A stretch of 64,000 nucleotides of DNA. Origin: Phalacrocorax aristotelis. Taxonomy: Eukaryota; Chordata; Aves; Suliformes; Phalacrocoracidae. Location: NCBI RefSeq assembly GCF_949628215.1, contig NC_134277.1, positions 127,395,463 to 127,459,462 of the forward strand. The letters are read 5' to 3'. A program made the translations under genes and the position numbers. This document shows positions 37,701-50,268 of this stretch, piece after piece (within the stretch, counting starts at the first letter, position 1; each line of letters opens with the position of its first letter). A model generated the notes under the pieces. The model was not told the origin of the DNA. It ran no database searches and worked only from the letters and a program-made list of their open reading frames with translations.

Positions 37701-40700
37701 ACTGAAGAATTCAAAGGTGGGAGTTTTTCATTTTTATTTCTTTTCCAAACAATTGGCAACAAACAGAAAGTCCATTTCTCAGTACCATTGCAAAGTGCAC
37801 GTGTTATGGTCAAATATTTCCTATGCTGCTGTCACTTTTGTAACAAATAAATATTTCTATCAAATGGTTCGTATCAACAAAATTAAACAGAAATAATAAA
37901 TGGCTTGCTAATATTTTTCTGTGAGCCAGTTTTTAAATGGGTCACATTGTTCTTCTCTTTACTAGCAACCTAAAATAGAAGTTATTATAACAACAGTGGT
38001 TTGCACATAATAGAATATTATGTGAAATTGAGTTTGGTAATGTTTTTCCTTGAAAATTAAGGCTATAGTAGTTTAGTTACTGAAAATTATCATAGTTTGC
38101 CTTTTATTTTTCTATCTAAAAGCAATATTCTTGATAGTAAAAATTGCAGTTGGAGTTCTGAGTAGAGAAAATTATATCTTGGTTCAGGCAATAAGGAAAA
38201 TGAATGTTTAGGTTGAGAGCATAGTATTATTGAGGCATCTTTTCCCTTCATGGGCCAAATTCTCTGCTGGAATATTTGATGCAGTTCCACAGACCTTGGT
38301 GGGACTGCACCAATTTGTGTTACAGCAAATACAGGACTTTTTTGTTGTTGTTAAAACTGAACTAAGTTATAAAAGTAAGGATAGAATTTAAGAAAAAAGC
38401 ATTGACAGCTTTTTATTTCACAAAACTTGGATTTGAGAAGCTATTTACAAAAATCAAACTGTGATCCATTTCTTCCTAGAGTGTCTTGCAGATGTGCGGT
38501 TGCAGCTCTTCAATACCAAGGCAAATATGAGCTACCCACAAACACCAGCGAAAAGTCAGGCACATGCAGCCCACCCAAGGCACACGGGGCCATCCAAGAG
38601 TCACCAGCACCTCCGAGGGAGGGGTTTTTTACACACATTGTGAAACACGCTGGGAAAATGGAAATTCAAATGTGCACATGGTACAAGTCATTCTGCCCAG
38701 CTCAGATTTGTGCATTATTGCACTGTTGGTGAGGATTGTGTTCAGGCAATGCCAAATAGGGCTGTACAGAATTCCTCCTCAGAAAACAGATTTCCCCTCT
38801 ATCATGTAAGCGGCTTCTGCTCCCACTCAGCTCTCAGTTCAGGATTAAAGGGCATCTCAGGGCTCCATTTTGGTGGCTCTAAGTTAAAGTAGGGCTAGGA
38901 TGGTCAAAATAATTTGCAACCCTTAAAAATATAATAAGAGAAAATAAAGAGGTCTTTCCACCACCTGCCGAGGAGATTGGAAGTGCAGGAGAGAACAGAC
39001 CCAAGTACAAGGTCCTGACTATGCCAGGCACCATGTGTTAGACTCTTCAGGGATTTCTTCAGAGAGGTGAACTTCACTTGCACTGAGATCAATGAAAACC
39101 TGCACATTGAATCTGTTTCTCATAAAAAAAATACCTCTGAGTCTCTCCAGTGTGCAAGCCAGTACTGTCTGAAAGTCACAGGGAAATGAAGGGCTGAAAG
39201 GCTAAGAATTTCATGCTTCTTTTTCTTTTTATATACTCTTTATTCACACAGATCCTATGGGAAGCATAGGGCTTCAGCACAGGGACAGCCAGAAAGATTC
39301 AGGGCTGTTAATTTAGTAGCTTGTTTAAATCCCAAGGTAAACCAGTTGTGCTAAATTAATCTATGAACCCTCACGTCAGATCTAGAGCCTCTGAGCAGTA
39401 CAGATATTTTGAGATGAACTAATTGTGGTTGAGAGACAGGAAAGTATGAGCACAAGCTATACTGTGTGCTGCAGTGGGGTTAGCGCACAGCGCAGTGCAA
39501 AAAGCTGACACGGGCAACACAGCCAGAACACCAGAGATCAAAGACATCCAGGCATTTCTAAAAATTAGTTGCTGGAATAATCACAGGTTTGAAATGCTTG
39601 CTAGGAAACTGAGGAAGATGTGCAGTGCAAAAACGGGAGTTTCTGGAAGTGGTGGAGATTGGAAAGAGCAGGGGAGACTACTGCTGACAGTTAATAGATT
39701 AATAAAGAGCTGTCTCTCATGGGAGTTTTTTCAGCTCTTAAGCAGGAATCAGAGGCACCCCAGCTAGTTTGTTTTCTAAACTCAGGCAGGACCGGTTAAC
39801 AGTACTTCCTCTCACCGAAGTGAATTAGAGAATACAGGTACTGCCATCATTAGCATCATATTGGAAAGCAGGGGACAGGTCTTGACAAATCGCAGGTGAA
39901 GGCTGCACCGTGGAGCCGAGCGAGAGCAGTGTTTGGGGTAACCCAAGGCTTCTTCTGGACAATGCTCTTCTGTGAGCCCAGCGCTGGCAGATGCTGTGAG
40001 ATGGATGCACTACGTCCATCCCCACCCCACATCTAGCCTAACATCAGTGCTATGAAAGCACATACAAATTGTCATGGTATTGTCAATTTAATTGCTACAA
40101 CCAAACAAGAAGGGAATAAAGAAGACTTCCAATGTGCTGCTGGTAAATGTGGAATTTGTAGTATGTTGGTATATCCACCTTCATTGGGTGGATGACATTT
40201 ATGAACTGAAATTGACTTTTTTTTATAAATTAATGAGATTGCACTTTTGGTTTTACCCCTCTGCATGAATGGTGGAAAATACTTTTTAAATACTATGCTG
40301 CAGACAGAAAATAAAATTAATAAGCATTTTGCGGTTTGTGACTCCTTCAAGATGTGATTGATTGTTGTCCCATTGTTGGAGGTCAACCTCTGCCATAGAA
40401 GCCTCCAAATAATCTTCAGCTGCATTTCCTAAACCATTAATAGGATGGACAAGGCTAAGATAACAATGCACTATTTATTTCCCAAAAGCAGCTGACAGGA
40501 GGAAATGGATACCAAATGAATTAACTCATTAGAACTGCACAGCACATTTGGAAATTCAAAACAGACTGCCTGGAATGATTTAAATCTAGCACGAGGTTAA
40601 TGTCAGTCCCTTCCTTAGGTGTGTCAGTGTTGTAATCTAGTGCTCCAGTTTTAGACAAGTTGATGGGTGCACCCCATGGGACTTGCGTGTTAGGGTGAGC

Positions 40701-42098
40701 CTGGACTTAATTAATTACATGACTAGAATACCACCTATCACGGCCACACACACAGGTTGTACAAGGGCTACATTCGCGTGCGTGGACACACACATGCAAC
40801 ACACAGGCATACCAACACTTTCTAATACAAACAAAAGTTTCTATTATTTGCTTGTTGAGAGGAATTGTTTAAAATAGCAGGTATCTTATAGGCTGTAAAT
40901 ACATTCTGTCTTTAGGAAGCTGCATCTAGATCCAGGGTTAAAACTTGGCAATCATGTCAAGGGAGCAGGGTTTCTCTCATACCTGATACATAATCAACAG
41001 AGAATTTCTCAGAAATCGGGTTTTACTATTTGTCAGCCACAAGCTGTCAACCAAGCCTGTTGTCTCCTGGTAAACTTCCACCTGTGTCTCTTTCAAAGTT
41101 ACAGGAGTATGTTTTTAGAAAATTGTGGAGCTTTATTCAGCATACCAGACTCCATTACAGCAAAATACGTACATTTATAGCTGTCATTAATAGGGTATAT
41201 TTAAGAGCTTTAGTTGCTCTTTATCCTTCATGGTGTAATAAGCCATAATTAAAGGAGTCAGGGACTGTATTACAGAAACATTTGCCACCACATATGTAGC
41301 ACAAAGGTTACTGTACAAAGAGACAACTGGCAGCCAAAGCAGTTCAGAATATTTCTTCACATATACATGGCAAAGGCATGATAGCACTTTTCATTAAAAA
41401 AAAAAAAAGTCTAACACGAGACCGTGATAAATCACTGTATCTGAAAATGGCTCAAACTTGATTAGTGCGTGCAGATAACGGGGAGTAGGCGACACCATAA
41501 AAATGGTTTTGTTGATGGATATCCAAGGAGTCCACATACACGGTCTGTGACCAGCAGCTGTAAAAAGATTTTTTGGTGCAGAAATCACTTGGAACAAGGG
41601 TCACCCCAAAACAAAAGCAATTCAAGCAGCCTATCTGAGAGGGAGATAAGGAAGAAAGGAGGAAGGCTTATTTCATCTTCTGCACTGCCCATCATTTTTA
41701 TATCATACCAGATTGTGAAATATGCCATAGCAGGGATGGTGAAGCATTGGTAGATCAGGAAAGGGCCATCTTCATTAGCACTGTCTGCTGCACGATGTGT
41801 GCTCTTGGATGTCTGAGGTGGAAAGATCACAGCCACAGACTTCACAGCGTCTCTATCCGGCTTCAGACTACACCCACCCTTGATTATCCAGGGTTATGAG
41901 GAAGAGAGGTTAAATGCTTTCATATGAAGTCTGTGTTTATCCTGATGGCATATAAAGAATCCAGTTAAAACCACATTAAGTAGATCCCTCATAAGAATGA
42001 CATTGTTACTGTGCAGTACAGATTAAATTAGAATTCCATGAATTAGTGATCTGATTTCATTTTGCGATGATGTTTTACAATGTGTAGTGTCCAACAAC

Positions 42099-42238
42099 AT
42101 ATAATTATTATTCTATTATTTATATAATTATTATATTATTATAATATATATAATATATTATATATTATATAATAATTATTATATATAATTATTATTTATA
42201 TAATATATTATATTATTATTTAGAATTATTATTCTAAA
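42099..42238. repeat. Pure A/T palindromic tract
   Basis: Positions 42114-42222 contain only A and T (109 bp), arranged as alternating ATAT and AATTATTA blocks that are largely self-complementary. Such sequence can fold into hairpins or cruciforms. It is flanked by two similar short sequences (TTTACAATGTGTAGTG before, TTTACAATATATAATG after). Confidence 0.85.
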
Positions 42239-42481
42239 GAGAGCACATGAAGATTTACAATATATAATGATGTGTTATGTCTTTGGTGCTCAAACTCTTG
42301 TTCCTTAGTTTGCATGTAAACCATGGTGATACAAACTGGCTTGGTATAAGGCACAAGACTTTTTCTCATCTCAAAAAAAAATCAGCTGTGCTTGAGTGAG
42401 GTAAAATTACAAAGGTAAGGGCACAATTACTTTAGTTCAAGGGACTGTGTCATATGGTCACAACCCTTCTTCTCCTTGAGT

Positions 42482-42523
42482 AACTGGACTTATTGTGACT
42501 TATTGTAACTGGACTTATTGTGA
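42482..42523. repeat. Tandem duplication, 25-bp period
   Basis: AACTGGACTTATTGTGA occurs twice, 25 bp apart, with GACTTATTGT also recurring between the copies. It lies about 260 bp beyond the A/T palindrome. Confidence 0.85.
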
Positions 42524-45500
42524 TATTCCAATAATCTTCAGAGAACTATTGAAAATCCCTTTTTTAAACTGTATTGGTCTCCCTCCTGTAACTGAATTCA
42601 CACACACACACATAGGCACGCACACTTTTAACCTTTTTCATTATGCACCAAAGGCTTTAGCAGAGCCCCAGGTCACAGCAGTTCTGAAATCAAACATGTT
42701 GGTGTTTTGCATAAGCTATCTTGCAAATTCTTGCAGAACAGGTGTGCAATCCCAATTCAAGGCAGGCTCCATGCAACCTGCCAGCTCTGCATACAAATTG
42801 AGAGCCCAGATCAGATACAATCCTCTTCCTTTATTTTGTTCTGGCTTAAAAAAGCTTTCTGAGATCAACCTCATCCATGCAAATGTCCCAAAGAGAAATG
42901 CTAGATTTAGCTGACAGATGCATAAAAACTCATGTTGTCACAGAATTCCCCAGTGTCTACTCAGCACCAGATGTCAAAGAATGCAAATCTGCAGCTGGGT
43001 CTGGTGTTCATTTGTGCTCCAAATTCCCTCCTTCACAGCTGTTGTTTTCCACTTCCATCTACAGAGAGCCAAATTTTCAGAAGCAGGAGACAGACCATGG
43101 CTCCCTATATTGATGTGAAAATAAATGTTTCTTTATTTGCCTGGAAAACACCTGTTTGATTTGAATAATAGGGTATTTGTGAGGGCATATTTGAGTACAT
43201 TCACCCACCAGTATTGAAAACAACCTTGCTCATCTTCCAAACACAATCTCTTTTCAACAAGAGTTCTCTGGAACCAGCATTGTCTTTCCAAATACCTGTA
43301 TGGAAGGACAGAATAGGATTTTCATCCTTGCTTAGGCTGCCTGAGCACCGCAGAAATAATAATCATAACCACAGTAATACAAAACAGAAGACAAAATCAC
43401 GAGGAAATGCAGAGCAGTGTTTCTCCAATTATCGGCGGGAGGGGGCTTTGCTGGCCATCCTATGTACCCCTCAGGAAAGGAAGCTTTAGCCTGGCACTAT
43501 AATGACTGTTTTAAACTTTTTTGCGCCCTTGTGTAGATATTACCAGCCTGCACAGCTTTTGCAATGTAGCTGGTGAGTGCCATTAAAATACTATGTCTGC
43601 AAGAGCTGAATTTATGTGACTTTTCCCTTTTTTTTTCTATCAAAATGGGTGGAAAATCTGAAACAACAGGTAAGGGTGACTACAACAGTCCATATTCATT
43701 TTCCTGAGCTACCTTTAAATCAATTCAGACTTCCATGGTTCACCTGCAGTGGCCTGAAGTGTAGTATAGACTTCATTTTCTTAAATGAAGAGAAAATGCG
43801 TATGGAGCTGTTTTCTTTCCCCTACTTATGTCATGATCTTCAATTCACAGAGTCCTCAGTTTTACAGATAGTTGTCATAATCTAACCAAATATCTGTTTC
43901 CTCACACCTCTGATTTTCAGCCAAATGTGAGAAAGTTGGCTTCACCTAAGGCTGAGACACATTACTGTGTTTAAAAGGGATGTCTTACGTGATGGGAGAA
44001 GAAAGTACTCAAAACACATGTTCAAATTTCAATAAAAAGTCCAAATTGGACAATTGCATATAAATACCTGATTTTTAAGGAAAGCATAACATGCACTTTA
44101 CCATTGCAACATGCCTTCTACCAGCCTCCATTAGTTTCCCAGAGTGTTTGTCTTTTCCCAAATTGTGTTTATTGCCTTCAGCTAGATGGGGATATTTTTG
44201 TCTTGGTTTTATGCCCCTGAATGTTTCAATGCCTGTGCCAAGTGCAATTCGCCTAACACCGTCTCCCCAGCTTCACTGAGACCTAAGGTGGTAAACCCAT
44301 GCTATGAATAGCTGTGGTGTACAGATTTCTCATCCAGTGCCTGTAAATGGTATAAACCAGCCTCACTAGAATTACCATACAATTCTTTAAGCCCTGACCT
44401 GGCTTGCGTGCAGCTACCCCAGTTCTTTCTACAGCCTTGCTACCTGGTACCTCCAGCTCTGGCCCTCGGGCAAGCAGAGCCAGGTCGGGTACCTCCATCT
44501 GCCATATGAATCTTCACATTGCCAGCAAGAATGAATCAGATGATAAACAAATCTGGCCACAAATTACTGAAAGTCTGACTCCTTCTAATGTTGCATACAT
44601 TAATGCCAGAGACCTGTTTCTGTCATGAAACGTTTTAACATAACTTGAATGATAGCTATGAAATATGGAAGTGGAACAGAGGTGTAGTGAGAGTCCCCGG
44701 CTATTTCTGCATTTACTAACTGTGGCCATAGGACAGAGCAATGGTAATGAAAAAGTTAAGTATTGAAGGCACTTTTGGGCAGTCTAGCAGTGTTTATCAC
44801 TACTATTATTACATACATATCCACAATATCCATTTTTCAAAGCAGACAATAGTAACAATTTAGGAAAGCAGTGACTTAAGATAAAAGTGGTGTTTGCTGG
44901 TTTTACAGCAAGCAATAGCAGAGCTACTCACCTATCAGATAAGAAGAAAGGAGGGAGAAGAGTTTAAAATACTTTGTTTGAAGTGATATGACCTGGCACA
45001 AATAGCCTTGGTGACATTTTAAGATCAAATAGTCCAAGCATCAAGTACATGTACTTCAATACATAAGGGGAAGTCATGAAAGTTCAGCCTGATCTGTCCA
45101 AGCAAAGGATCTAGTGCCCAGGGTGACAGAGACTTTTATTTAATTCTGAGTTCCTGAAGTTAATCCTGCATATTTTTACAAGTATCACCAGGTTGTATTT
45201 ACTTATCTATTTGACTTCAAGTATTTTCTAGTGATAATATTCTATTGAAGTGTTTCATACAGTAATTAAAAATTCATTTACCAAGCTTCATTTTTAGATT
45301 AGTGACTGTTTTCCTGAAAGAATGGAAGGCAATTGCTACCAAGGCAAAAGTAAGTATTTCTGAAATTGATAAAGAGATACATGCTCAGAAATTTTTTAAA
45401 AAATAACTATACTTAAATGTGATAGTCAGTAAAAGGAACATTAAAAATGTTGAACAAATACTAAAGAAAGAGAAAGCACTGAGAAAGGTAGGGAAGTCAG

Positions 45501-45544
45501 GGAGATTATCAAGTGGCCTACACCATCAAAAATACATTCAATCA

Positions 45545-47272
45545 GACACTACAAGACGTTGAGACCCAAGCTCAATCACCAATGATGCAGAAAAGGCAGA
45601 GGTCCTCAACATCTTCTTCACCTCTGTCTTTACCAGCACTGTAGGGTCCCAAGCTTTGGGAACAAAATTGCTGATTGAACCAAACACTGACCCACCATCA
45701 GTGAAGGAAGAGTTAGTATATGAATTACTACAGGAGCTTGACCCCCACAAATCAATGGGCCCTGACGCCATCCACCCGAGGGTGTTGAGAGAGCTGGCTG
45801 ACATCATCGCAAGGGCGCTCTCCATAATCTTCGAGAAGTTGTGGAGAACAGGGGATGTCCCAGAGGACTGGAGGAAGGCAAATGTTACCCCTATCTACAA
45901 GAAGGCTCAAGGGAGGATCCGGGTAACTATAGGCCCATCAGCCTTACTTCAATCCCCGGGAAATTTATGGAAGAAATCCTCCTGGGGGCCACCACAAGTC
46001 AAATGAAGCACCTGATTGGGAAAAGCCAGCATGGCTTCACTAAAGGCAGATCGTGCTTGACTAACCTGGTGGCCTTCTATGACAAACTGACTTGCCTGGT
46101 TGACGTGGGGTGGGCAGTGGACACTGTTTACCTGGACTTCTCCAAGGCCTTTGATACCGTCCCCCACAGTCTCCTCCTGGAGAAATTGATGTGTTATGGC
46201 CTAGACAAGTGGTCTGTGCAGTGAGTGGGGAACTGGCTGACAGGCTGCACCCAACAGGTGGTGGTAAATAGCTCTTTCTCAAACTGGCAACCTGTCGCTA
46301 GTGGAGTCCCCCAGGGATCGATATTGGGCCCAATGTTATTCAACATCTTTATAAGTGATCTGGATAATGGCATCAAGTGTAGCCTGATGAAGTTTGCTGA
46401 TGACACGAAGTTGAGTGGGGAAGTAGACACTCCAGAAGGGAGAGCTGCTCTGCAGGGAGACCTGGATAGGCTGGAAGAGTGGGCCGGCAAGAACCTTATG
46501 AAGTTCAACAAAGAGAAGTGTAAGATCATGCACCTGGGAAAACATAATCCAGGAGTGCAGCACAGCCTGGGATCCACCTGGCTGGAGAGCAGCTCTGTCG
46601 AAAGGAACCTGGGGGTCCTGGTGGACAGAAAGCTCAACATGAGTGAACAGTGTGCTGCTGCGGCCAGGAAGGCCAACAGGATGCTGGGTTGCATCAAAAA
46701 GGGCATCGCCAGCAGAGATAAAGAAGTCATTATCCCGCTCTGCTCAGCGCTTGCCAGGCCACACCTGGAGTACTGTGTACAGTTCTGGTCCCCTCTATAC
46801 AAAAAGGATGTGGACAGGCTGGCAGGGGTCCAGAGAAGGGCCACCAAGATGATCAAAGGCCTGGGAAGCCTGCCGTACGAGGATAGGCTGGGAGAACTGG
46901 GTTTGTTCAGCCTTGAGAAAAGGAGGCTCAGAGGGGATCTCATCACCATGTACCAGTACTTAAGGGGCAGCTACAAAGAAGACGGAGACTCCCTTTTTAC
47001 GTGGAGTCACTTGGAGAGGACAAGGGGGAATGGACACAAATTGCTCTTGGGGAGATTCCGATTAGACATCAGAGGGAAATTTTTCACATTGAGGACAGTC
47101 ACCATTGGAATAATCTCCCCAGGGAAGTGGTTGACTCGGCCACATTGGACACTTTTAAGAGTCGTCTGGACAGGGTGCTGGGCCATCTTGTCTAGGCTGT
47201 GCTCTTCCCAGAAAGGTTGGACTAGATGATCCCTGAGGTCCCTTCCAACCTGTGATTCTGTGATTCTGTGAA
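45545..47272 (+). mobile_element. CR1 LINE copy with most of the reverse transcriptase and the 3' end
   Basis: The copy begins near a degraded NDAEKAEVLN segment. It continues through HKSMGPDAIHPRVLREL, QHGFTKGRSCLTNLVAFYD, LDFSKAFDTV (46132-46161), SGVPQGSILGPMLFN and the catalytic FADD box (46393-46404) to the thumb/C-terminal region and 3' UTR. It ends in ATTCTGTG repeats. Reverse transcriptase makes cDNA at the target site during LINE insertion. This copy is 5'-truncated, has a frame change near 45.9 kb and an in-frame TGA at 46222-46224 where Trp is usual. After that stop a 334-codon frame stays open. It is among the better preserved copies here but cannot make a full protein. Confidence 0.93.
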
Positions 47273-48624
47273 GCTGTGAGAAGTCAGCAGGAAAACAAAG
47301 TGCTAACTTTGCCTACAGTAAAGCACAAGAGGTGCGTGAGGAGGGGATTTAAAATCTTGCCTGCGGTTGTGTTTTGGGGAAGCGTCATTCTGAGGCAAAC
47401 GGGCAGGTGGGCAGCTGTTGCATAAAAAGTAACTGTGGGGAAAAGCAATGTCACCTATAAAAATCATTGGAAAAGAGGGTTAGAAGTTTCTTCCATTGCA
47501 AAGGCTTTCATTCAGAAGAAACAAATAAAGGACATTTTTGCAGCACAAAGCAGTCTGTCAAAGCCTGCCCCCTACCCCCCATGCAACAAATATCACTTCT
47601 GTTAGAAAGGAAATGTATATTTTCAGCCAGCATCGCTCTCTGGGAGTCAATGCGGTGCCAGAGATGGCCACCTCTGCAGAGCACACCGAGCCCCAGCAGG
47701 ACCTGCATGAGAAACAGGGCTTGAGCATGACAGCCAGTCTGTGGAGAATCTGGCCACAAGGAACAACCATCACTGCTCATTCAACGCTCACTGTATAAAA
47801 GCAGATACCTTTGGATTAATTATATTGTATGCCTGCTTTATGTTGATTATCATAGAAATCTATCTTGGAAGCAATGTCTTCTGCCTGGAAAATAAATGTC
47901 TCTACTTTGCTTCATTGCCTAATAGCTGGAGGAGTCCATTATCGTGGGAAAACATTTTTTCCATTTACACTGACTCTTAAATATTTTATGATCATTTTCC
48001 TTTCTAGATTTCACAGTAAATAAAACAAATACATGACAGACACAAGATGTTAAATAGTCACCAATGTGTATAATTTAGTGTATACATTGAATCCTCACCT
48101 ATTTCATCCTGACTTTCGATAAATTGTACTGTACACTATACTGCTTCCTTCAACTATTTTAATTTACTGTAGACTGCCAGTGCTTAGTTCAAATACCATT
48201 CAGTCTCTGTGTTATAAGTGCTTCATAGTGGGCTTCAGGTGGTACAGCTTTTAAATGATGTAGCTCTGGGACTTGGATCCTAGTGTTGGAAAGACATTTA
48301 ATTATTACTTCTCTTCTGTGAGGATTGCTGCAGTGACATTTCAGTGCAGTACCTCTGCTGTTAACTCACTTTCAGTTAGTTTAGAACCAAACATTATTTT
48401 TATCAGTCTGAAAAAGATGGTAAAAGACTTTTTTATAATAATCAAATGTGATACATTCTGTAATTCTGCACATACAGCCAAAATAGCTTGTGTAATCCAG
48501 CTACGCTGGTTGAAAGCAGAGAGGAGGCGGGGACTCAAAGGCATCTTAGGGATGCACTGATTGAAAATATCCCTGAAAACTTATTTCTATAGCACTGTTT
48601 TTTTTGTCTCCTCTCTGTTTTCAG

Positions 48625-48680
48625 GAATCCTGATGAAAGAAGAATGGCAGGAGGATCATCAGCTGCATGGAAATGTCCAG
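48625..48680 (+). other. Candidate 56-bp internal exon of an unassigned transcript
   Basis: A long pyrimidine tract (TTTTTTTGTCTCCTCTCTG, then TTTTCAG) precedes 56 bp that end in CCAG followed by gtaagtacag, a near-perfect donor. The segment is open in the frame beginning GILMKEEWQ, but I recognise no protein. It lies about 28.7 kb upstream of CA8 on the opposite strand, so a divergent long non-coding RNA exon is possible. A chance pseudo-exon is just as possible, since such combinations occur in tens of kilobases of intergenic DNA. Confidence 0.3.
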
Positions 48681-50256
48681 GTAAGTACAGGGAAACTGAG
48701 CCAAGACCTCCTTAAGATGAGAGCAGGCTCTGCTTTCTATGCTGAACTGCTCCAGACTGGGTTATAGGTAACAGGCAGAGTCTTTGTTGCATATAGAAAG
48801 CACAGTGTGCATGCTTGAGCCGTACAAGTAAAGGGATGATCATTATAATAATAACAACTGAATGTTGAACTTTCAATTAAACCAAACCAAAATTTTGTAA
48901 CATTGTAGGAAAAATATATCTAGGCTTATCATGGTCTATAAAATCTTGTTGTAAAATCTGGCTTGGTTTTTTCAGTCTCAAGTTGCAAACACTTAGAAAA
49001 GACATGCTTCTTACTTGCTGAAATGGAAAAAATAAAGTAGGCCCCTTTCATAAGTTTTATCTTGACTACTAAAGCAAAAAAAAAAAATTATTCTCTGTGG
49101 AAAACCTCATCTTTTCCATAAAGTGTCTCTCTCCATTTTTCTGGTGCAAAACACACATTGATATTGAACAAAATGTTTCAGGAATTCCTCCAACCTTTGT
49201 GAAACAGTTACATTTACTATTTGCAGGATATATATGACATCAATTTTCAAAGGTCAAGATATGAAATATTACATTATTACAACATATTAACTGTACCCAC
49301 CGACTATCACCATCTGTACACCACTGACTAGGCATCACAGCATTAACATTTTTTTTTCTGAAAAGAAAAAAAAAAAAACAAGTCTTGAGAATACAGTCTT
49401 TTACCAAACTACCTTCTCCAAATCTTGCAAGCTTTAGAAATTTGATCTGTTTCCAAGGAGTGGTTACAAAAGAGGTGAGATTTAAGGCTGGCATCAGAGC
49501 TGGGCAAATAAGCTTTTGTGAAAAGTAAATGAACTCGGGGGGGACTGGGACTAGGGAACTTTGGATAAAATCAGCTAATAAATTCAGGCAGAAACAGGGA
49601 CTGACTGGGGAGAATAAAAAGGTTGCAATATTTTAGTTTCACATTTTCCTTATTAATGAAATTCTTTATTTTGAAAGCATTAAATATTTTGTTAGGATAG
49701 CTTTTAAACAAAACATTTTACATCATGTTTTTAAGCACCACTTTTAATTACTATTTTTTTATTTGAATAAGTTAATCAAAAAGTCTTAGCCCAAAACCTT
49801 AAAAGAGCATTTTGATCTTTTGAAAAAAAAACCCAAAGTTTGGTAGGTTCCAAAATGGGCTTCCCAAAAGCCTCAGAATATATATATTTTTCCCATTCAT
49901 TTAGTTTTTCCTCTGAACAAAAATGTTTGCTCTTCAGATTACTTTCTTATAGTGAAGCATAGAGTGTGTAATCTGCAGAGCTGTAGCTCGCGCTACAGTT
50001 GAATTTACTTTTTAGAACATTTTCTGAAATGTGCTTTATAGGTATATTCATTTGACCTAAATTTTACCTAAGTCCCTGAGCCTGTTGTCTGCTATTGGCC
50101 CACCCTAGGCCTTCAGAGAAGCCTTGTCAAAGGGGAGCATTAATGCTCAAAAATTTAACTGGAGTTTAAGCTGTCTGAAAGTGGTCCTAGATTTATTGTA
50201 ATTCCTTACAATGAACTTTCAAAAGTATATATAATATCTAATACAATACATGACAT

Positions 50257-50268
50257 GGGGGGGGGGGG
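50257..50268. repeat. Poly-G run (12 G)
   Basis: A twelve-base G homopolymer lies in otherwise AT-rich intergenic DNA. The length in the assembly may be uncertain. Confidence 0.85.

Larger units (their letters stand above)
37701..45544. other. Intergenic, no gene recognised
   Basis: About 7.8 kb of mostly AT-rich DNA contains the A/T palindrome and the 25-bp tandem duplication. A plus-strand frame of 139 codons (42495-42914) starts just after the palindrome inside the tandem repeat and shows no family motif. Confidence 0.7.

Noticed and set aside
42495-42914. Plus-strand 139-codon frame as a gene
   Set aside because: It begins within a tandem repeat beside the A/T palindrome, with no motif and no supporting splice sites.
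46194-46949. Minus-strand 251-codon frame as a gene
   Set aside because: It is the antisense of the CR1 reverse transcriptase at 45.5-47.3 kb, with the same words as the other antisense frames.
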